Shown: positions 7,975 through 17,333, numbered from the stretch's first letter. The stretch is DNA of 64,000 bases from Parabacteroides bouchesdurhonensis (GCF_900186615.1 NZ_LT896588.1:1718961-1782960), one strand, 5' to 3'. The notes: generated by a model not told the origin, from the letters alone. Numbers and translations are program-made.

Positions 7975-8211
7975 TTATTCAAATAAGCTGTATCCGGAAT
8001 ATTTATACTTTACTTTGTCTCCATAACAGTCAATGTCTCCTATACCGATACAATAAGTGTTCCCTGGTCCTTCCGGATATGCTAATGCTTCAACGTTTGA
8101 TAACATTAAGGACGTGAGATTTCTGCTTTCTATACTTCCGTCTGTAACAAACAGGTATCCCATTATAGAGCCTGTTATAATTAAGGCTAATTTTAAACTT
8201 TGTTTTTTCAT
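7975..8211 (-). CDS. NVEALA-family exported peptide, second type
   Basis: A 78-residue protein with an N-terminal basic/hydrophobic segment (LKLALIITGSIMGYLF), then LMLSNVEALAYPEGPG with NVEALA at 39-44, and two cysteines at 54 and 62 in a Tyr/Gly-rich tail. It shares only the architecture and motif with the peptide at 6669-6917, so it is a separate family member rather than a recent duplicate. It is the first gene of a two-gene operon with the thioredoxin/DUF1573 lipoprotein and is divergent from a membrane winged-helix regulator. Confidence 0.8.
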   Translation of the reverse strand: MKKQSLKLALIITGSIMGYLFVTDGSIESRNLTSLMLSNVEALAYPEGPGNTYCIGIGDIDCYGDKVKYKYSGYSLFE

Positions 8212-8360
8212 AATGCAATTAGTTAATAATTTGTATGCAAAAGACGTTTATAACTACGATGTGATAAAATAAAAATGGTGATATTTTTCTGATAATTGAA
8301 TTCTGACATAAAAATGATATGCTAATTTGATAAAATAGAGTAGGATATGCTTTTTGTTTA

Positions 8361-8379
8361 TATATTTGAAACAAATTTA
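8361..8379. promoter_or_regulatory. Opposed -7 elements between peptide operon and regulator gene
   Basis: TATATTTG (plus, 8361-8368) and TAAATTTG (minus, 8379-8372) are separated by three bases and form a near-palindrome. Each matches the Bacteroidales -7 consensus TAnnTTTG. The plus element is 31 bp before the regulator ATG. A good -33 element is not obvious for either, so this is only a candidate. Confidence 0.35.
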
Positions 8380-8399
8380 GAAAACTTGGTTTACAACGG

Positions 8400-9434
8400 A
8401 TGAAAGGCTATTTTAAGATATTGAGTGTTGGGATTACCTGCTTCTTTTTTGTGCTGGCAAGTCATTGGCTATATATACAGCAACGAGAGCGTGTATATAT
8501 TGCAATAAATGATAGCTTTCAAGAAATTATTGCTGAAGACCTTACTATTAGGTGGGAAGAAAAAAAATTGCCGTTTCATATTTACAGCTCACCTGTGAAT
8601 TCCGGAGATTCAGTAACCATTCAGGATCATCGTGGAATGAAGCGTGCTCCTATTATCGAAAAAAAACAATCAGAGAACGAAAAATATAGTAATATTTTAC
8701 AGTCTGTTCTCAGGCAAGAAAATCCTATTAATGTAAACAGACTGGATAGTTTGTTGCTCTCTCGCTTGCGTAAACAAGATATATTTGTGACGACTTCCAT
8801 TTCTTACACGGATAAAGCATCCGATGATACTTATAAGAGCAATAAAGATTCTTCTTTTTATGAGGTAGCTTATGCTACTCCGCAAATCAGGACAGGAGTG
8901 GAGCAAGAACTCATATTACAAGCATTTGCAAAAGTGACATGGTATACTGTTTTGCGGAGTTCTAGTGGGTATTTTTTTACTTGGAGTATACTCAGTGTCA
9001 TTTTTATTGTAATATTTGTTTTGCTACTATCTCAGAAACCGAAACAGATTGTGAAGGTTAGCGGAAATGAGCTTCTTCATCATGAGTCTGCTGTAATTCA
9101 AATAACAGAAGAGGTAACGATGAACATGCAAGAGCTTGTTTTACAATATGGTGAACAGAGAATAAAATTGACTCAGCAGATTGTGGACTTACTTAAATTA
9201 TTTATAGCCCATGAAAACCATTTTATTACTTATGAGGAAATGACAGAGGCTCTATGGGGAAAATCACATGATCCGAGTGATAGTATAACGCAAGTAATTA
9301 GAAGATTGCGGGGGTGCTTAAAACCAATACCCTGTTTAGCGATAAATAATGTTCGCGGTAGAGGATATCAACTTACCATAGATGGAGAATCCAAACCTTT
9401 ACAAAAAGAAGAGCAGCAGGCCGAAAATCTATAG
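8400..9434 (+). CDS. Membrane-anchored winged-helix transcriptional regulator
   Basis: A 344-residue protein with TM1 at about 6-26, an extracytoplasmic domain at about 27-188, TM2 at about 190-211 and a C-terminal OmpR/PhoB-type winged helix (Trans_reg_C) at about 245-330, with ALWGKSHDPSDSITQVIRRL and NNVRGRGYQL. It has no receiver domain, so it should act like ToxR as a one-component transmembrane regulator, but with the DNA-binding domain at the C-terminus. It is divergent from the NVEALA peptide/DUF1573 operon, the usual place for a cognate regulator. Its sensor domain resembles that of 11959-12954 (NPI.V..LDS and SD/S-xFY motifs). Confidence 0.8.
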   Translation: MKGYFKILSVGITCFFFVLASHWLYIQQRERVYIAINDSFQEIIAEDLTIRWEEKKLPFHIYSSPVNSGDSVTIQDHRGMKRAPIIEKKQSENEKYSNILQSVLRQENPINVNRLDSLLLSRLRKQDIFVTTSISYTDKASDDTYKSNKDSSFYEVAYATPQIRTGVEQELILQAFAKVTWYTVLRSSSGYFFTWSILSVIFIVIFVLLLSQKPKQIVKVSGNELLHHESAVIQITEEVTMNMQELVLQYGEQRIKLTQQIVDLLKLFIAHENHFITYEEMTEALWGKSHDPSDSITQVIRRLRGCLKPIPCLAINNVRGRGYQLTIDGESKPLQKEEQQAENL

Positions 9435-9440
9435 CAGGCC

Positions 9441-9550
9441 TGTAAAAGAGCTATCTTTTGAGTTGCAAAGTCCCGTCTTAACACTTCAAAGGTCTGCTCT
9501 TTTGGAATGTTAAGACGGGACTTTTAATTGCAAAACATATATCCTTTTTG
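9441..9550 (+). repeat. Dispersed palindromic repeat, copy 1
   Basis: Core arms AAAGTCCCGTCTTAACA (9467-9483) and its exact complement (9508-9524) flank a 24-base loop. A near-identical element lies in opposite orientation at 58501-58611, with similarity reaching about 110 bp. It follows the regulator stop directly and ends in TTTT, so it can also serve as its terminator. Confidence 0.75.
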
Positions 9551-9706
9551 TCTGGAATTAGTCAACGAAAGGCTTGCAAGCTATAATCAAATAAATCTAG
9601 TTTATGGACAAAAAACCTTCAACCGTTCATCCCTATTGATTATCAATAGAATAACCCTGAAGGGTTTCCCGAAAAAACTATTCAGGATTATTTGCTTGAT
9701 AGAATG

Positions 9707-10774
9707 TTAGAATTTTAAAGAATATTCGACAATATGAAATTCAGGATCATTACTAATTCCGTACAATTTGTTTGTTTCCTCATTTACGGCGAAGCAAAAT
9801 ATGGATTGATCAAGTAGATATCGTTGAATAGGTGTTCCCTCATTATTAAAAACGAATAAATGTTTCATTAAATAAGTAGGCTGCTTAGGATCAAAATAAG
9901 CACCCGAATATAAAACATATATTTTATCATTAGTGACTACCGGACAAAAATAGGCATCTTTTGATTTCTCGGGAATTGAACTAACATGAGTCATGTCGTT
10001 TTTTGATGCCTCTTTGACTTCCGGGAAGAAATGTTCTGGTCCATGAATCCTTTTTATTAGATTTCCTTCAAGATCATATTGTTCTATCAAATCTGTCTGC
10101 TTATAAAAAAGATAGATAAAGTTTTTATAGGGGCTAAGTACTATTGAACAATAAAAACCTTCTATCGATTCAAAAGGCGTTAATTCCTTTTGAAAAGGAG
10201 GAAATTCTCCTGCTGTTTTAATAAAATTACCATTTTCATCAAACAAAGTTATTCGTTTATGTTTAGGATTATTTATTGTTGCCATAAAATGGCCATTGGG
10301 TAAAACTGTAATTGAACTGAAGTGATCTTCAAATTGGATTCTTTTTATAGCCTTAATATTATTAGAATCCATTTTATTAATCATTTTTATATCGTATTGA
10401 TTTATAGATCTTTTTTGTAAATCAGATATCCATATATTTGTGTCTAGTGGTTGACAATGATGTATCCACAGGAACTCATCTGGCCCACTTCCAAAAGTAA
10501 AGAAGCTCCCTTTTTTCTGTAATGTTTTACTATCATATTGATGTAAAATATTATCTTCTGAATCATCCTTAAAAATGAGGGTATTATTAATACAATACAC
10601 TCGTGTCGGACGTAACAACGGTTCTCTAAATTTAAGATTCTTACTTTGAAGTTCAGAAAAATGAGAAAAATCATCCCATTGTAAAAGAGAAGAATTTTCA
10701 TAACTTAATTTGGAATTACATGATACACTACCCAATAAAAAAGAAAATAGTATCAAGAAATGAATTGTTTTCAT
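9707..10774 (-). CDS. Six-bladed beta-propeller lipoprotein
   Basis: A 355-residue lipoprotein (signal ending LLGSVSC). FGSGPDEFLWIHHC is the variant of the GxGPDEF motif typical of these propellers. Later strands such as SYKNFIYLFYKQTDLIEQYDL-type blades and NKLYGISNDPEFHIVEYSL near the end fit the same fold. It shares little beyond the fold with the propeller at 5589-6602. It is the second gene of a pair, eight bases after a 201-residue exported protein, and the pair is divergent from the second membrane winged-helix regulator. A ligand- or partner-binding surface role is inferred. Confidence 0.8.
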   Translation of the reverse strand: MKTIHFLILFSFLLGSVSCNSKLSYENSSLLQWDDFSHFSELQSKNLKFREPLLRPTRVYCINNTLIFKDDSEDNILHQYDSKTLQKKGSFFTFGSGPDEFLWIHHCQPLDTNIWISDLQKRSINQYDIKMINKMDSNNIKAIKRIQFEDHFSSITVLPNGHFMATINNPKHKRITLFDENGNFIKTAGEFPPFQKELTPFESIEGFYCSIVLSPYKNFIYLFYKQTDLIEQYDLEGNLIKRIHGPEHFFPEVKEASKNDMTHVSSIPEKSKDAYFCPVVTNDKIYVLYSGAYFDPKQPTYLMKHLFVFNNEGTPIQRYLLDQSIFCFAVNEETNKLYGISNDPEFHIVEYSLKF

Positions 10775-10782
10775 GTGTAAAA

Positions 10783-11388
10783 TTATTTGTATATACTTGC
10801 TATATAATATATAAGAATGTATCTGCGAAATTTCGAAAAAGGAAATGCTCGTTTTTCAACATCAATAACTGTGTTTTTCCCTAAATACTCATTGACAAAT
10901 TGTTCATTCATTCGTTCTTTTGAATCATCTTCATAGATGAAAACTAATGGGATCTCTTTTTCGTAAACAACATCTTTAGAATATTTAAAATAGACATAAT
11001 TAAAATATTCATCAGCATTACAAGAACGTTCTCTAATTGCCATAGATCCATCAGGAAAAATAGAAAATATCCTTAATTGATGTTTAGAAGTAGTATCTGG
11101 ATCAATTTCCCAATGTACATTATAATTTTTATTAGCATTATATACTCCTAATATAGCGTAAGGATCGTAAAGAGATTTCCCCTCAACATACTCTTTTATA
11201 TATATAGTATACTTTGAATTATCTTTTGTTATTTGGTTTATTATCTTTGTCTTGGGAGTATTAGGATTAGGCTTTGGATCGGGACTCCATTCTCCGATTT
11301 TCCGGGTTTTCAATTTGTAAAGAGAATTTTGTGATAATGCACATTGAGACCATATTAAACTCAATATAAAAAAATACAGTATCTTCAT
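10783..11388 (-). CDS. Exported protein of unknown function
   Basis: A 201-residue protein with an N-terminal signal peptide (ILYFFILSLIWSQCALSQ). The mature part is beta-rich and polar, with many Tyr and Lys (TKIINQITKDNSKYTIYI, YEKEIPLVFIYEDDSKE). No family is recognised. The upstream flank of 570 bp holds several hairpins and the divergent regulator gene at 11959. With the propeller lipoprotein it forms a two-gene unit. Confidence 0.65.
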   Translation of the reverse strand: MKILYFFILSLIWSQCALSQNSLYKLKTRKIGEWSPDPKPNPNTPKTKIINQITKDNSKYTIYIKEYVEGKSLYDPYAILGVYNANKNYNVHWEIDPDTTSKHQLRIFSIFPDGSMAIRERSCNADEYFNYVYFKYSKDVVYEKEIPLVFIYEDDSKERMNEQFVNEYLGKNTVIDVEKRAFPFSKFRRYILIYYIASIYK

Positions 11389-11958
11389 AACCAGTAAAAT
11401 AAATTAAACAATGAAAACAAACTATCTACATTTTTTATTCAGAAAATATACGGGGGATGGGATTTCGTTTAATGATAGATGATGAGAAATAGATACGCGC
11501 CACGGGTTAATTATTTACCCGTAGCGCAATTTTCTAGATTTAGCGATGAATATAAAATCCGGATTTATTGAAATCTTGAAAATGAAATCCGTCTTGTTTT
11601 CTGACGTTAAGCGAAAGGAAGGGGAATTGAGAAATGGTATCTTTCTCTGATTCAAATCATGATCATATAGAATATGAAAATATTTCATTTAACACTTTTC
11701 TTAAAGTAAAACGATTATACAACCGGTTAAAGTAAGGCAGGGAAAATGCCTTCTCCCTGCCAATGAAAAACCACTTTGTATGACGAATATTCAGACCTAA
11801 ATAGGTTGATTTCGAAGTACCGCTTTTTATTTGTTTGGGGCAAATATTTTACCTGACAAATAGCTGTCAGGTAATGAAAATCGGTTGTCATTAAATATCA
11901 TATTATTTTTTTATTAATGAATTTGCGGCTATATTTGTCCTGTTGATAGATCTATTAT
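11389..11958. other. 570-bp divergent intergenic region with hairpins
   Basis: No convincing reading frame is seen on either strand. It holds a stem at 11497-11527 (GCGCCACGGGT with ACCCGTAGCGC, one mismatch or bulge), a perfect 8-bp stem at 11736-11761 (GGCAGGGA/TCCCTGCC), the palindrome at 11849-11874, and a -7 element TATATTTG at 11930-11937 for the plus-strand regulator gene. Confidence 0.5.
11849..11874. promoter_or_regulatory. Palindrome TTACCTGACA-N6-TGTCAGGTAA upstream of regulator
   Basis: Perfect 10-bp arms separated by six bases, 85 bp before the ATG of the regulator at 11959 and 56 bp before its -7 element. The CTGACA/TGTCAG core is the same as in the cluster at 1717-1822. It is a likely operator. 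Confidence 0.5.
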
Positions 11959-12954
11959 ATGAAATTTATACATAGGGAATATATTATACCACTTGCAGTT
12001 GCTTTGATTATTAGCGCATTTTGTGTTTGGGGCGTCTGTGAAAGTTATACACATGCACAAATAGAGGTTAAGGAACAATTGCAAAACTTGTTTGAAGAAT
12101 GCTTGCATAAAGATAAAGATGCCAGGGAAACCCAGACTCCGTTTTTTTACTCCATAGGTCCTGCTCAGGAAAATAAGGCGCCCGATGATGTGGTTATTGA
12201 GTATGGAGATACTATGATTGTACGTAAAAAAACGGCAGAAATGCAGAATTTCTCTTCGGAAGATAAGAAGTATTTCATATCTCAGCTTTTTTTGATGAGA
12301 ACAAATCCGATAAAAGTCGCTGTATTAGATAGCTTCTTTTGTAATACGCTTCATCAAAATAAGATACCGGCGAAAACGGCTGTTGTTTATGAAGAAATGG
12401 GAGTAAAGCACTGCAGTTCTTCCGATTCGGCTTTTTATGCTTCTGCCTGGAAGTTGAAAGAGGTTGTTTTCGGATTTGATAGAGAAATTGTTCTTTCCGG
12501 ATATGTAAAAATACCGATTACATATATTATAGCTCATTCATTACCCGTATATGTTTTGGTTTTCTTAGTTTTTATAACCGGAATATCATGGATTATATTT
12601 TGGAGAAAACGTAAAAGAATCTCTTATTTATCTGTGCCTAAAGTTCCTCGAGAAGGTGTTTTATTGAGAGAGGATTTACTGTATGATGAGGCTAACGGCG
12701 TATTTGTTTACAAAGATCAAGAGATTGTTTTGACAGGTTATAAACAGGAACTGTTTAATTTGCTCTTGAAGAATAATGGACAGTTTATTCCTACGGATAC
12801 TTTAAAAGATTCTGTATGGCCGGACGGTTTGGCCAGTAAAGATGCGTTGATGCAAACCGTTAAACGTTTGCGTACCGACTTAAAAGATATTCCATTTTTA
12901 CAAATTGAAAATTTACGTGGGAATGGTTACCGTTTATTAATTAGAACGGATTAA
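11959..12954 (+). CDS. Membrane-anchored winged-helix transcriptional regulator (paralogue)
   Basis: A 331-residue protein with the same layout as 8400-9434: TM1 about 8-28, extracytoplasmic domain about 29-190, TM2 about 193-215, basic RKRKR stop-transfer, and a C-terminal winged helix about 240-328 (DSVWPDGLASKDALMQTVKRLR, ENLRGNGYRL). The sensor domain shares NPIKVAVLDS and SSDSAFYASA patterns with the paralogue. It is divergent from the 201-residue protein/propeller pair. The last 18 bases overlap the convergent gene at 12937. Confidence 0.8.
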   Translation: MKFIHREYIIPLAVALIISAFCVWGVCESYTHAQIEVKEQLQNLFEECLHKDKDARETQTPFFYSIGPAQENKAPDDVVIEYGDTMIVRKKTAEMQNFSSEDKKYFISQLFLMRTNPIKVAVLDSFFCNTLHQNKIPAKTAVVYEEMGVKHCSSSDSAFYASAWKLKEVVFGFDREIVLSGYVKIPITYIIAHSLPVYVLVFLVFITGISWIIFWRKRKRISYLSVPKVPREGVLLREDLLYDEANGVFVYKDQEIVLTGYKQELFNLLLKNNGQFIPTDTLKDSVWPDGLASKDALMQTVKRLRTDLKDIPFLQIENLRGNGYRLLIRTD

Positions 12955-13635
12955 AATGGAATCCGTTACTAAAGTATCCCTGTTTAGTGGCTTTACTTTA
13001 GTGGAATCTTTTATTGTAACTAAAGGTAGCGGTAAGGTTGCTCTATGTTCTTTACGAAACTTTTTTTGTTTGTTGTGCACTTCTAAAGTAGGCAAACTGT
13101 TATACGATTTATAAGCAATGGCATGCTTTTTATTATACTCCCTTTGTCGAAAATTTTTACTGAGCGGGTAAGATATAAGGTAATTAAAATCGATTCCGGT
13201 GGGGCGTTCCGCATAAGGCATTATATCCGAAGGCCGTATTACCATACCATTCATCATCATTTTTTGTTTGGGAAGCGGCCGGTCCAAACCATAACGCATA
13301 AGTACGGCCGGAGGAAGGTCTTTGAATGCTATGCGTTTCTGTTTTATCGTATCTTCTATTTGCAGATATTCGGAAAAGTCTTTTAATATAGGGAGTGTGG
13401 TCGGGGCTGAGTGCATTTTATCTGCGGGTTTATCCAAGTTGATTAAAGTACCCTGTTCCAAAGCTTTCTGAACTTCCGGATTTAATTGTAGTTGCTCCTT
13501 GCCGGACAATATGTTTTGCAGACGAATGGAATCCTTTTTGGTCCATTGTGCCTGACTATATTCCGTACTGTATGCACAGATAAAAAAAACAATCAGTAGT
13601 TTCTTGTTAATAGTAAATTTACAATATTCAACCAC
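12937..13635 (-). CDS. Exported protein, possibly DUF4858-type
   Basis: A 232-residue protein with a GTG start (no ATG lies upstream of the signal region) and a signal peptide ending YSQAQ. The mature start WTKKDSIRLQNILSGKEQLQLNPE resembles what I recall of the DUF4858 family in Bacteroidales, but I cannot confirm it. The C-terminal half is basic (KKHAIAYKSYN, KKFRKEHRATLPLPL). It shows no catalytic motifs. It overlaps the regulator gene tail-to-tail by 18 bases. Confidence 0.6.
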   Translation of the reverse strand: MVEYCKFTINKKLLIVFFICAYSTEYSQAQWTKKDSIRLQNILSGKEQLQLNPEVQKALEQGTLINLDKPADKMHSAPTTLPILKDFSEYLQIEDTIKQKRIAFKDLPPAVLMRYGLDRPLPKQKMMMNGMVIRPSDIMPYAERPTGIDFNYLISYPLSKNFRQREYNKKHAIAYKSYNSLPTLEVHNKQKKFRKEHRATLPLPLVTIKDSTKVKPLNRDTLVTDSILIRSN

Positions 13636-13804
13636 ACCAATCGATACAATTTGTTATTTCGCTCAAATGTAAGTACTATAAGAACGACTACAGTATAAAT
13701 TTCTTAAATATGATTTACCGATTTGTAATATTAATCCTTTTTGTAAGGTATTAATATAAAGCAAATATATCCGTGTTAATTATTATTCCAAAAGAGCAGT
13801 CCTT

Positions 13805-16462
13805 TCATTCTTGGATGAAAGAATTGATGAGTTTCTTCAATTCCGACGGTTTGATAGGCTTCGCCAAATAAGCATTAAATCCGCTTTGCTTGACTCTTTC
13901 TTCATCTTCGGCAAAGGCGAAAGCCGTTACGGCTATGATGGGAATATTTGTATCTTCTTTGCGGATTTCGGCAGTTGCTTTATAACCATCCATTACCGGC
14001 ATTTTTAAGTCCATAAGGATAATGTCGGGATGATGGCTCTGAAATAGCTGTACAGCCTCTTGTCCATTCCATGCGTGTAACAGATTATAATCTTTTAGCA
14101 TGGCATTTAATAATGTGAAGTTACTATCATTATCTTCCGCTATTAATAATGTAACTTTTTGACTTGAATGACTTACCGGCGCAACGCTTACCTTTTTTGT
14201 TACAGCCTCTTCCTTGTTTATTTTAAGTACATTCTCAGGAAATGTAAACCAGAATGTAGAACCTTCTCCCAGCTTGGACTTAACACCAATTTCTCCGCCA
14301 AGTCTTTTTATAATCATCTGGCAAATAGACAAACCAAGTCCGGTTCCCTGTGCGAAACTGTTCAACTTAACAAAGCGGTTAAATACACTGTCTACCTGGT
14401 CTTCCGCTATTCCGCATCCGGTATCTTTCACGAAGAAATAGATACTATCTTCTTGTTTATGGTAGCCGAATTGGATGCTTCCTTCTTTCGTGAATTTTAT
14501 AGCATTGTTGATGAAGTTTGTAATAACCTGGGACAAACGATTACGGTCTGTTACAATAATGGCATGCGGAATCTTTTCTACGAATGATATTTGTACGCCA
14601 TCGGCCGCTTTCAGGCGCGAAGTTTGCTCGATATCGGAAAATAGCTGGTTTACATCTACATCCGAATCTATAAACTCTAAAGTACCGGCTTCTATTTTTG
14701 CCAGATCAAGAATGTCGTTAATCAATTGTAATAATAAATCGTTGTTGCTATTAATAATATTAATGTATTCTTCTTTTTCGGACGGATCATCCGTACTCAT
14801 CAGCAAACCGGAAAAGCCTACAATCGCATTTAGCGGAGTTCGGATTTCGTGGCTCATGTTGGCAAGAAATGCCGATTTCAAGCGGTCTGATTGTTCTGCT
14901 TTTTCTTTTGCCTCTCTCAGTTCATTTTCAGCCTCTTTCTGTTTGGTGACATCTTCTTTTTTGAGTATGACTCCGATTACGTTCCCTTCTTTATCTAATA
15001 TCGGATTTGATAAAATGTGAACATATCTGCCCGGAGTACATTCTTTTGTAATTTCTACGAGCTGTTTTGTTTCTATTGCTTTTGTTACGGAACATTCATG
15101 GCAAAAGGGCGGAACACTGTCTTTCTTCATAAAACAATGGTCTTCCCCGTTTTCCGGTTTACAACAATATCGCATTTGATTCTCCCATTTAATAGTATAA
15201 TCCGGATTTATGAACTGAATGGAAGCTTGTATGTTGTTTAGGATTAAGATATTGTCTTTCTGCAAGTCCAATAATTTATCCTTTAACCTGTTGGTGCGAA
15301 GGAAGAAATAAAAAACGGTGATGAGGAATATCAACAAAATGCTGATAACAAGCAGTAATATCTCATACTTGTATTTAATAAGCAAACTTTGTTCCTCATT
15401 AATCAAAGTAGAGCCTTTAGGCAGCAGATCCCGGTTTATATTGAGTTCCTTTAATTTCTTAACGTCAAAAGCATAATAATTCGGTATTACCTGCGCTTGA
15501 ATATCATCGTATGCTGTTCTTTTTTCAAGTATGTCGACTGCTTGTTTGGCTAAATCTTTACCTATGCTGCGATATTTTGGGATATATCCGCCAATAGCCC
15601 AGTGTCCTAATCCTATAGATGTAAGCGTAAATGCCGGAATGTTTGGTCTTGCAGACATCATTGTGTAAGTCGCGTTACTTACATAATATCCGTCATTTTC
15701 GTCTACACGCCAAGTCCCTAATAAAATGACAGTTTCTTCCGGTAGCTCTTTTATCTGTTCTATAATCGTGTATAAGTTGTTTTTTCGTCCATCTAATTCT
15801 GTGAAGCTGAGCTCCGGAAATTTCTTCATCTCTTTTTTTACTAAAGATTGAAGCGCTAAACCTCCATAACTATTATCCGTAATTAGTGCAATGTGCTTGG
15901 TAGACGGATATAATTTCTGAGCTAATTTAATGTTTTCATAAATATCATAATGATAAATAAATCCGGACACATGTAGCCCTTTGTCAATATATTCTTGGAT
16001 ATCGATACTTTCGGGTTCCCATTCACTTAGATTTTGGGAGGAATCCGGTAGAATGATAGCATTACGACTTACCATTCCGCATAAAACCGGAATATCTTTT
16101 GTGCTTAAACTGTCTTGGGAAATATATGCGGACCATCCTTCTTGTCCCAATATAATGATAAGTTTTGGCCTTTGGCTACCTTGATGTTTGTTTAAAAGCA
16201 ATCTCATTCGTTCCTTCCATTGAGGAGCTTCCGGTAAGCTTTTAAAGTTAAGGTTTTCTATAATAACAGGAGAAGTACCGCCTAATAGCTTGTATTCTTC
16301 CATAAACTCTGAAATATTCTGAGTTGTATTTCTTGTGTCGGGATTATATGAGCTGATAATTAAAATAGGACTTGTCTCTGAGGCATGTGTTTGTATCCCA
16401 ACAAATAAGATACAAAGTGTGGAAAATAATATTAGTATATGCCGCCTGAAACTCATTCGCAT
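13805..16462 (-). CDS. Hybrid sensor histidine kinase / response regulator
   Basis: An 885-residue inner-membrane kinase. A signal segment (1-28) is followed by a periplasmic domain (about 30-335) resembling ABC-type substrate-binding sensors. Then come TM about 363-389, a PAS-like region with a cysteine cluster (RYCC, DHCF, FCHEC; about 430-460), and a HisKA domain with H538 in [11 protein letters not shown]. The ATPase domain has N box [10 protein letters not shown]1 DTGCGIA and G2 GTGLGLSI. A receiver domain follows with D818 in [11 protein letters not shown] and K868. No DNA-binding output is fused, so a separate partner should receive the phosphate. It is divergent from mnmD; a -7 element TACATTTG lies at 16487-16494 on the minus strand. 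Confidence 0.92.
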   Translation of the reverse strand: MRMSFRRHILILFSTLCILFVGIQTHASETSPILIISSYNPDTRNTTQNISEFMEEYKLLGGTSPVIIENLNFKSLPEAPQWKERMRLLLNKHQGSQRPKLIIILGQEGWSAYISQDSLSTKDIPVLCGMVSRNAIILPDSSQNLSEWEPESIDIQEYIDKGLHVSGFIYHYDIYENIKLAQKLYPSTKHIALITDNSYGGLALQSLVKKEMKKFPELSFTELDGRKNNLYTIIEQIKELPEETVILLGTWRVDENDGYYVSNATYTMMSARPNIPAFTLTSIGLGHWAIGGYIPKYRSIGKDLAKQAVDILEKRTAYDDIQAQVIPNYYAFDVKKLKELNINRDLLPKGSTLINEEQSLLIKYKYEILLLVISILLIFLITVFYFFLRTNRLKDKLLDLQKDNILILNNIQASIQFINPDYTIKWENQMRYCCKPENGEDHCFMKKDSVPPFCHECSVTKAIETKQLVEITKECTPGRYVHILSNPILDKEGNVIGVILKKEDVTKQKEAENELREAKEKAEQSDRLKSAFLANMSHEIRTPLNAIVGFSGLLMSTDDPSEKEEYINIINSNNDLLLQLINDILDLAKIEAGTLEFIDSDVDVNQLFSDIEQTSRLKAADGVQISFVEKIPHAIIVTDRNRLSQVITNFINNAIKFTKEGSIQFGYHKQEDSIYFFVKDTGCGIAEDQVDSVFNRFVKLNSFAQGTGLGLSICQMIIKRLGGEIGVKSKLGEGSTFWFTFPENVLKINKEEAVTKKVSVAPVSHSSQKVTLLIAEDNDSNFTLLNAMLKDYNLLHAWNGQEAVQLFQSHHPDIILMDLKMPVMDGYKATAEIRKEDTNIPIIAVTAFAFAEDEERVKQSGFNAYLAKPIKPSELKKLINSFIQE

Positions 16463-16605
16463 TTATGTCTAATTGTAATTACTACGCAAATGTACATATT
16501 ATTTATATGATACATAATAAAAATATCTAAAAAACAATAGGTTTCTAAGTCTATAATTTTTTGAAATACATTTGTTAAGAAGTGATTTTTTAGTTCTTTT
16601 GCAAT

Positions 16606-17289
16606 ATGCAAGAAGATAGAATTAAAAGAGAGTTACAATTTACTGCGGATGGCAGCCATACACTATTTGTTCCTTCCATAAATGAGCATTATCATTCAGT
16701 GAATGGAGCAGTACAGGAATCGAAACACGTTTTTCTTGAGGCAGGATTACATCATATACAGAAAGGACCTGTTCGCATTTTGGAAATAGGCTTTGGCACG
16801 GGGCTAAATGCTTTTCTTACTTTGCAAGACGTGGAACAGAATAACAATCATACTATTGATTATTTCTCGGTAGAGTTATATCCTTTAGATATGGAAACTG
16901 TTCAATCCTTGAATTACGGAGAGGTGATATGGCCTGGACATAAAGATTTATTTCATGCTTTACATGCTGCGGAATGGAATACACCGGTTAAGATAACCGG
17001 GAATTTTAGTTTACATAAAATAGAAGGAGACGGTAATACTTGTGAATTACCTACAGATATTGACCTTATTTATTTTGATGCGTTTGCACCGGAAAAGCAG
17101 CCTGAAATGTGGAGGAGAAGTGTCTATGACCGATTATTTACCTGCATGATGCCGGGGGGAATGATTGTGACTTATTGTGCTAAAGGGGCAGTTCGCAGGG
17201 AAATGGAAGCAGCAGGATTTGAAATGAGCCGGCTGCCCGGTCCTCCGGGTAAACGGCATATGTTGAGAGGTATAAAAAACAAGAGGTAA
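16606..17289 (+). CDS. mnmD: tRNA 5-methylaminomethyl-2-thiouridine methyltransferase (MnmD)
   Basis: SAM-dependent methyltransferase for the last step of mnm5s2U34 synthesis in tRNA. The 227-residue protein has the SAM-binding motif RILEIGFGTGLNAFLTL at about 58-75 and the family signature IYFDAFAPEKQPEMW at about 157-172. It corresponds to the N-terminal methyltransferase half of E. coli MnmC; the FAD oxidase half is absent, as is usual for stand-alone MnmD. The 3' end of the gene forms one arm of a strong terminator. Confidence 0.88.
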   Translation: MQEDRIKRELQFTADGSHTLFVPSINEHYHSVNGAVQESKHVFLEAGLHHIQKGPVRILEIGFGTGLNAFLTLQDVEQNNNHTIDYFSVELYPLDMETVQSLNYGEVIWPGHKDLFHALHAAEWNTPVKITGNFSLHKIEGDGNTCELPTDIDLIYFDAFAPEKQPEMWRRSVYDRLFTCMMPGGMIVTYCAKGAVRREMEAAGFEMSRLPGPPGKRHMLRGIKNKR

Positions 17290-17320
17290 AAGTCAAACGG
17301 ACTTTTACCTCTTGTTTTTT
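17274..17320. terminator. Bidirectional terminator between mnmD and trxA
   Basis: Perfect 21-bp arms (17274-17294 and 17300-17320) with a five-base loop, A-run on one side and T-run on the other. It serves both convergent genes and overlaps the mnmD stop codon. Confidence 0.9.
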
Positions 17321-17333
17321 GCCTGAATGATGA

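Noticed and set aside
9467-9524. Invertible promoter (phase-variable switch)
   Set aside because: The loop between the arms is only 24 bases, with no promoter in it and no recombinase gene nearby; an element or terminator is simpler.
9528-9710. Short plus-strand frame after the palindromic repeat
   Set aside because: It begins inside the repeat, has no homologous features and no promoter or lipobox.
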